From assembly GCF_964355755.1 (NCBI RefSeq), contig NC_092676.1, forward strand, positions 20,566,288 through 20,630,287: a stretch of DNA of 64,000 nt, written 5' to 3'. Position 1 is the stretch's first letter; each line of letters opens with the position of its first letter. Positions 62,401 to 64,000 of this stretch are shown here, one piece after another. Made by a program: the position numbers and the translations under genes. This DNA is from Antedon mediterranea. Lineage: Eukaryota; Echinodermata; Crinoidea; Comatulida; Antedonidae. The notes beneath the pieces were generated by a model. It saw only the letters and a program-made list of their open reading frames with translations, made no database searches and was not told the DNA's origin.

Positions 62401-63658
62401 GTGTGTTACCTTCTGGTATCATATGTTTGGTTTGGACATTGGCTATCTTAATATCTATGTTGCGGAGTACAACGGTACAAATGAGGTTAAATCATGGTCC
62501 TTGTATGGACAGCAAAGTACAGATCAGGACTTATGGTTGAGCGGTCAGCTTGGTATTGTCTCACCATTCAAGTGGATTGTAAGTTGATTAATTATTATAA
62601 ATAACACTAGTTATTATGCCTAATAATTGTGATACATTATATTGATTTTATATATGCTTGCAAGTCTTGGTGTGGCATGCTTTAAGAACGACAGTAGTCC
62701 TCCAAACTCTTTAAGCAATAATTGATTGTCTATATGTATAATTACAGTATTTAGAATAACTAAGAAAATTAATTCTGCAAAAATTCATTAAAGATGAAAA
62801 AGAGCTTTTCTTCTGAGAAAACACCTAATTTTTCTGAAATGTTCTGTAGGTTATATTTGAGGGCATCAAAGGCTCTGACTTCCGTGGTGACATCGCTATT
62901 GATGATGTTGTTTTCCTTGACAACGATTGCCAAAGTAAGTTTTCAATCTCATATTAAATATACATTGAACTGTAATTTCATTAAAACGTTGATATATTAT
63001 ATATAATTTGTCCATCTTTCTCTATCAGTTCAACCAGCAATAGCAGATCCAGCTAATTCAATCAATGCTGACATCATTTGTGACTTTGAAGTTAACTTTT
63101 GCGGTTGGAAGCAGGAAACACTTAAAGATGACTTTGATTGGACAAGAACAAATATTGAAACGCCATCTTTAGGTTCAGGTCCAGGATCAGATCACACTAC
63201 AGGAAATGGTAATAAATGTTGTATTTGCTTTGAAAACTATGAATGACTTACTTTTAAGGAATTAAATTTCACTTAAACTTATAGTACTTAATTGTTTAAA
63301 GTTAAATTGATGTTCACAAAATATAATACAGGTATTATTATTTTATCTGAAAAAATGTTCCCTTAACTCAAAGTTTTATGATTTTTTTCTCCTAGGCTAC
63401 TACTTGTACACCGAAGCATCAAGTCGAACAAAAGGAGATACAGCCTGGATCCTCTCATCTACCAGAGGTCCAACTCCTAATGATGGTAACTGCTTTAGCT
63501 TTTGGTACCACATGTATGGTGCCACCGTTGGAAGGCTTCAAGTATTTACTCAAAAGATACACGATCAGACTTTATCAAAGAGATTTTTGAGGTTTGGAAC
63601 ACAGGGAAATGAGTGGTTATTTGGTCAATTTACTATTATTAGTGATGTTGACTTTTTG
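25245..63658 (+). CDS. Giant multi-MAM-domain protein, 5' part (partial)
   Basis: One reading of 67 exons gives 13,089 coding bases, exactly 4,363 codons, with no phase conflict, and leaves the window inside domain 25. Exon 1 (25245-25296) encodes the signal peptide [18 protein letters not shown]. The rest is 25 tandem MAM domains. A typical domain has three exons: A (CxFE...DDFDWTR...TGPSxDHT), B ([12 protein letters not shown]...CLxFWYHMYGxxIGTLNVY...WxxSGxQGxxW) and C ([27 protein letters not shown]). Each keeps the family's four cysteines. Introns at domain edges are phase 1 and B/C introns are phase 0. There is no LDL-receptor class A, EGF or transmembrane segment in the visible part. 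MAM domains are extracellular adhesion/oligomerisation modules. Whether the protein is secreted or membrane-bound depends on the missing 3' end. Confidence 0.9.
26331..26385. repeat. GC-rich hairpin in MAM intron 1
   Basis: GGGCCCCTGGATATCAAGG is followed at once by CCCCTTGATATCAGGGCCCC, a strong imperfect palindrome in otherwise AT-rich intron sequence about 60 bp before exon 2. Confidence 0.6.
26447..30576 (+). CDS. MAM triplet 1 (domains 1-3)
   Basis: Part of the giant MAM gene. Domain 1: exons 26447-26590 and 27118-27495. Domain 2: 27945-28124 and 28366-28719. Domain 3: 29618-29749, 30056-30312 and 30492-30576. Domains 1 and 2 have the B and C parts in one exon; domain 3 has the usual three. 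Domain 1 follows the signal peptide almost directly ([13 protein letters not shown]). Domain 2 has a short Pro linker ([13 protein letters not shown]). Domain 3 has the compact [12 protein letters not shown] start and an unusual B part ([15 protein letters not shown]). Confidence 0.88.
26743..26926. mobile_element. TIR element family B, copy 2
   Basis: A second near-full copy of the element at 7993, with ends TAACAACAGGACACTGAGCT and CATGTTGTTA. It is in the A1/B1 intron of the MAM gene. Confidence 0.7.
30823..30978. mobile_element. MITE family A copy, diverged
   Basis: Left end TAGTTGTCTAGTCTATCAAG, internal TAGTGATATGACATCATTG, right end AAGTTTGATAGTGTAGAC. It is in the C3/A4 intron. A second tandem GTGCCCAAACATGG word is present. 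Confidence 0.75.
31080..35762 (+). CDS. MAM triplet 2 (domains 4-6)
   Basis: Domain 4: 31080-31301, 31677-31942, 32431-32518. It is preceded by a long Pro/Thr linker ([19 protein letters not shown]...). Domain 5: 32918-33091, 33529-33680, 34504-34696. An intron falls inside the B part after NVYIM, and B/C are fused. A possible 36-nt cassette exon (33741-33776) lies in that intron. Domain 6: 35029-35172, 35289-35557, 35678-35762. All exons join in phase. Confidence 0.88.
33741..33776 (+). other. Possible 36-nt cassette microexon in domain 5
   Basis: A GT-AG bounded, in-frame 12-codon segment ([12 protein letters not shown]) between TTTTTAG and GTGAGA. If it is skipped, the flanking exons restore the usual MAM spacing ([15 protein letters not shown]). 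If included, it adds a hydrophobic loop. It may be spurious. Confidence 0.35.
33804..34130. mobile_element. TIR transposon with 34-bp perfect inverted ends
   Basis: The 327-bp element begins ATCAAAGAACTTATAACACA and ends with its exact complement. The inverted ends match for 34 bases. The interior is clearly more GC-rich than the surroundings (GGTGGCGCCATTGTGAGCC, AGGGGGCGCTGCTCC) and non-coding. It lies in the intron inside domain 5. Superfamily not assigned. Confidence 0.85.
35856..40022 (+). CDS. MAM triplet 3 (domains 7-9)
   Basis: Domain 7: 35856-36077, 36320-36576, 36777-36864. It follows a long linker ([20 protein letters not shown]). Domain 8: 37201-37380 and 38213-38563 (B/C fused), with a TTAA transposon in its A/B intron. 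Domain 9: 38819-38962, 39257-39522, 39857-40022. The last exon ends with the Pro/Thr linker that leads to triplet 4 ([18 protein letters not shown]). Confidence 0.88.
36183..36300 (+). mobile_element. Dispersed repeat C with hammerhead-like core, plus copy
   Basis: Matches 60190-60310 in reverse. It contains CTGAGGA (36201-36207), a 6-bp stem GATCAA-AGCATG-TTGATC and then AAAAC, where the other copy has GAAAC. Ends of Penelope-like retroelements are known to carry such hammerhead motifs; assignment here is tentative. It lies in the A7/B7 intron. Confidence 0.45.
37021..37034. repeat. Short (TG)n microsatellite
   Basis: Seven TG units in the C7/A8 intron of the MAM gene. Confidence 0.8.
37555..38156. 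mobile_element. TTAA-ended non-autonomous transposon, copy 2
   Basis: A 602-bp copy closely matching 2476-3025, about 57 bp before exon B8. It includes an internal segment of about 50 bp (TTATCAGTGGGGGGATAG) missing from the first copy. Both ends carry TTAA. Confidence 0.75.
39700..39824. mobile_element. MITE family A copy, internally deleted
   Basis: Ends TAAAGCTCTGTCTACACTAT and GTGAAGACAGAGCTTA around a shortened core (GATGACTTCATATCACTACC). It ends about 30 bp before exon C9. Confidence 0.8.
40229..40250. repeat. Short (GAAT)n tract
   Basis: GATTGAATGAATGAATGAATT after an AATAAAAGA stretch. It may be the tail of an old retroposon in the C9/A10 intron. Confidence 0.5.
40858..40928 (+). 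tRNA. tRNA, anticodon TGT by structure (Thr), copy 1
   Basis: A 71-nt cloverleaf. Acceptor GGCTCTG pairs with CAGAGAC (one mismatch). Anticodon stem CTCGC/GCGAG encloses the 7-nt loop CCTGTAA, giving TGT at positions 34-36. T arm GCAGGTTCGAATCCCGC has one mismatch. A and B boxes are good and TTTTTT follows. The body resembles tRNA-Pro (GGTCTAGTGGTATGAT) rather than a usual tRNA-Thr, and position 33 is C instead of U. It may be a drifting gene or a SINE founder. Confidence 0.65.
41225..41295 (+). tRNA. tRNA, anticodon TGT by structure (Thr), copy 2
   Basis: Identical over 71 nt to the copy 367 bp upstream, with the same C33 and mismatches, and followed by the same T-run terminator. Confidence 0.65.
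41408..41441. repeat. (TA)n microsatellite
   Basis: About 17 TA units, beginning where the third partial 367-bp unit reaches its own TATATA stretch. Confidence 0.95.
41681..46526 (+). CDS. MAM triplet 4 (domains 10-12)
   Basis: Exons are 41681-41821 (A10), 42363-42644 (B10 plus the start of C10), 43157-43390 (rest of C10 plus A11), 44237-44496 (B11), 44803-45031 (C11 plus A12), 45487-45743 (B12) and 46358-46526 (C12 plus linker). The introns between domains 10/11 and 11/12 are absent. The B/C intron of domain 10 is displaced downstream (after FEGIR, phase 1). The linker ending the triplet reads [20 protein letters not shown]. Confidence 0.88.
42670..42815. mobile_element. MITE family A copy next to a splice donor
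   Basis: A 146-bp copy (TAAAGGACTGTCTACACTAT ... GTGTAAGCAGAGCTTTA) starting 26 bp inside the displaced intron of MAM domain 10. Confidence 0.85.
45143..45360 (+). mobile_element. Probable LINE 3' tail
   Basis: AT-rich block ending CCATGGATAATAAAGTTTATTGAATTGAATT, a phrase typical of non-LTR retrotransposon 3' ends (AATAAA plus short tail repeats). No RT is present. It lies in the A12/B12 intron. Confidence 0.35.
45851..46012 (-). mobile_element. Dispersed repeat D with hammerhead-like core, minus copy
   Basis: The inverted counterpart of 55468-55626. On the minus strand it reads CTGATGA (46008-46002), AGGGC-loop-GCCG, then GAAA, followed by the shared TTTTCTGGCTGTTTTA and CCATTGAGATCCAG words. 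A further partial match is near 42098-42143. Confidence 0.5.
46079..46190. mobile_element. MITE family A copy, diverged
   Basis: Left end TAAAGCTCTGACC, core GGTGATGTCATATCACTGCC, right end TAGTTTGATAGTTTAGAAT. It is in the B12/C12 intron. Confidence 0.7.
46558..46687. mobile_element. MITE family A copy
   Basis: A 130-bp copy with ends TAAGCTCTGTCTACACTATC and GATAGTGTAGACAGTGCTTTA, starting 31 bp after exon C12. Confidence 0.85.
47025..50863 (+). CDS. MAM triplet 5 (domains 13-15)
   Basis: Exons are 47025-47174 (A13), 47606-47886 (B13), 48400-48637 (C13 plus A14), 48850-49106 (B14), 49813-50185 (C14, A15 and the first part of B15), 50351-50481 (rest of B15) and 50776-50863 (C15). The 49813-50185 exon spans three module parts. 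The B15 intron falls after GTSVG in phase 1, a position not seen in other domains. No intron separates domains inside this triplet. Confidence 0.88.
47435..47482. mobile_element. MITE family A, right half only
   Basis: ACACATTTTTTGTCACAACA...GACAGTGTAGACAGAGCTTA with no left partner. A truncated copy in the A13/B13 intron. Confidence 0.7.
49291..49695. mobile_element. 405-bp foldback element
   Basis: Ends TAAAGGCCCATTCACACTAG and its near-complement CTAGTGTAAATGGGCCTTTA. Pairing continues inward (GACGATAACGAT / ATCGTTATCATC, TTCTAGAACTATAG / CTATAGTTCTAGAA, AATCAAATGACGTCA / TGACGTCATTTGATT), so most of it can fold into one long hairpin. Non-coding, in the B14/C14 intron. Confidence 0.85.
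51230..54826 (+). CDS. MAM triplet 6 (domains 16-18)
   Basis: Exons are 51230-51451 (long linker [20 protein letters not shown] plus A16), 51625-51730 and 52004-52157 (B16, split inside the FW codon pair, phase 2), 52605-52845 (C16 plus A17), 53145-53398 (B17), 53671-53902 (C17 plus A18), 54031-54299 (B18) and 54664-54826 (C18 plus a linker rich in Ala, Pro and Ser). Confidence 0.88.
54932..55285 (+). repeat. 118-bp triplication of an intron-exon boundary
   Basis: Three tandem units with splice acceptors ending at 55001, 55119 and 55237. Each acceptor is followed by (C)AxCTGCATGGGACTGTACATTTGA, the start of exon A19. Only the third runs into the full MAM exon. The first two reach stop codons within about 26 codons. 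Confidence 0.9.
55238..59459 (+). CDS. MAM triplet 7 (domains 19-21)
   Basis: Exons are 55238-55375 (A19; its 5' end exists in two extra upstream copies), 55930-56192 (B19), 56767-56860 (C19), 57019-57165 (A20), 57448-57710 (B20), 58162-58393 (C20 plus A21), 58576-58687 and 58865-59012 (B21, split inside FW in phase 2 like B16) and 59276-59459 (C21 plus the longest linker, [20 protein letters not shown]). Confidence 0.88.
55468..55626 (+). mobile_element. Dispersed repeat D with hammerhead-like core, plus copy
   Basis: The reverse complement of 45851-46012. The core here is TGATGA...GTTGCCC-GAAA (55471-55497). It continues through TTTTCTGGCTGTTTTA and CTCCATTGAGATCCAG to TCAGTAATTTGCCTTTGG. 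It is in the A19/B19 intron. Confidence 0.5.
56360..56585 (-). mobile_element. Retroposon with L2-like tail (SINE or LINE end)
   Basis: On the plus strand it begins with (AAT)n, then ACATTTATATAGCGCCCTTTT...CAAAGGCGCTTTACAAG and GGGTACCCATTTATACACC, phrases widespread in marine invertebrate retroposons. Read on the minus strand it ends in GCGCTATATAAATGT plus an ATT-type tail, similar to the 3' end of the LINE at 299-1773. It is in the B19/C19 intron. Confidence 0.55.
59557..62934 (+). CDS. MAM triplet 8 (domains 22-24)
   Basis: Exons are 59557-59700, 59859-60121, 60464-60548 (domain 22); 60822-60968, 61148-61311, 61728-61917 (domain 23, with an intron inside B after NFGYR and B/C fused, as in domain 5); and 62077-62214, 62310-62578, 62850-62934 (domain 24). 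All inter-domain introns are retained in this triplet. Confidence 0.88.
60190..60310 (-). mobile_element. Dispersed repeat C with hammerhead-like core, minus copy
   Basis: The reverse complement of 36183-36300. The minus strand reads CTGAGGT (60284-60278), GATCAA-AGCATA-TTGATC, then GAAAC-GTC. The two copies complement each other's lesion in the core. It is in the B22/C22 intron. Confidence 0.45.
61370..61650 (-). mobile_element. tRNA-derived SINE
   Basis: The minus strand shows a tRNA-like head (AGAGTTTTATAGTATAATGG ... GGGTTTAAGACC), then CTTAGGCAAGATACTTTA and GGATGGGATGTAAAGC, words typical of a SINE body shared among marine invertebrates. It is in the intron that splits MAM domain 23. 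Confidence 0.5.
63029..63658 (+). CDS. MAM domain 25 (A and B exons), start of triplet 9
   Basis: Exon 63029-63208 has a moderate linker ([17 protein letters not shown]) and the A part ([13 protein letters not shown]...DDFDWTR). Exon 63396-63658 is the B part ([15 protein letters not shown]...[16 protein letters not shown]). It ends in phase 0, so a C exon is expected to the right of the window. Confidence 0.88.
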
Positions 63659-63671
63659 GTAAGCTAATGCT

Positions 63672-63837
63672 TAAGCTCTGTCTACACTATCAAACTTTAT
63701 GTGACAAAAAAATTTGATGTGCCCATATATGGAATTGATGATGTCATACCACTACGGTATTTGAGCATATCACTACCATATTAGGCACATCACATTTTTA
63801 TTTGTTAAACTAGTTTAATAGTGTAGACAGAGCTTTA
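63672..63837. mobile_element. MITE family A copy
   Basis: A 166-bp copy starting 13 bp after exon B25, with ends TAAGCTCTGTCTACACTATC and AATAGTGTAGACAGAGCTTTA and the internal TGATGATGTCATACCACT palindrome. Confidence 0.9.
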
Positions 63838-64000
63838 GATATGTATTATTTGAATGAAATAACAAGTCTTCATTCAATTTTTAAGAAGCCTTTTGAGAAG
63901 AACAACAAGTTGCAGTATTAATTAATTAATTTCCTTTGAACATTAATTGATGAACAATCATTTAGCATTGTACCAATACCAACTTTTAGAACAAGGAAAT

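Noticed and set aside
25245-63658. Zonadhesin or MALRD1-type protein with LDL-receptor class A or TIL domains
   Set aside because: I looked for short Cys-rich LDLa/TIL/EGF modules between MAM domains and found only Pro/Thr linkers; the family name is therefore not transferred.

Overview
The window is AT-rich animal nuclear DNA, with spliced genes (short exons, GT-AG introns), many palindromic MITEs, tRNA-derived SINEs and polymerase III tRNA arrays. The gene families and the repeats suggest a marine invertebrate deuterostome. An echinoderm, possibly a crinoid, is my best guess, but the species cannot be fixed from the sequence alone. I assembled the exons by hand from splice sites and reading phase. 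For the four genes whose start and stop (or window edge) I could place, and for the giant MAM gene, the exon lengths add up without a phase conflict.

Layout. 0.3-1.8 kb: a 5'-truncated CR1/L2-type non-LTR retrotransposon with an open RT frame, next to the visible part of WDR3. 1.8-5.6 kb (minus): the 5' half of WDR3, a WD40 factor of the small-subunit processome, running off the left edge. 7.2-9.0 kb (plus): complete five-exon MGST3, head-to-head with WDR3. 10.4-14.1 kb (plus): a complete nine-exon JmjC/cupin-8 protein with signal peptide, EF-hand and C-terminal KDEL, so probably a soluble ER enzyme. 14.5-19.2 kb (minus): a seven-exon type I membrane protein with two fibronectin-like domains that looks like a class II cytokine receptor (interferon/IL-10 receptor family). 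20.3-23.3 kb: an array of tRNA-Leu(CAG) genes and pseudogenes bounded by two copies of a ~280 bp segment. 25.2-64.0 kb (plus): the first 67 exons (13,089 coding bases, 4,363 codons) of one giant secreted or surface protein built from MAM domains, continuing past the right edge.

The most striking structure is in the MAM gene. Its 25 visible MAM domains form a higher-order repeat of three domains. Long Pro/Thr linkers occur before domains 4, 7, 10, 13, 16, 19, 22 and 25. Introns lost between domains are lost only inside triplets, never at the linker boundaries. Its introns carry many mobile elements, a 367-bp tandem duplication carrying an odd tRNA gene, and a 118-bp triplication that copies a splice acceptor.

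The genes do not form an operon or a common pathway. Two candidates deserve follow-up: the possible invertebrate class II cytokine receptor and the KDEL-tailed EF-hand JmjC protein.
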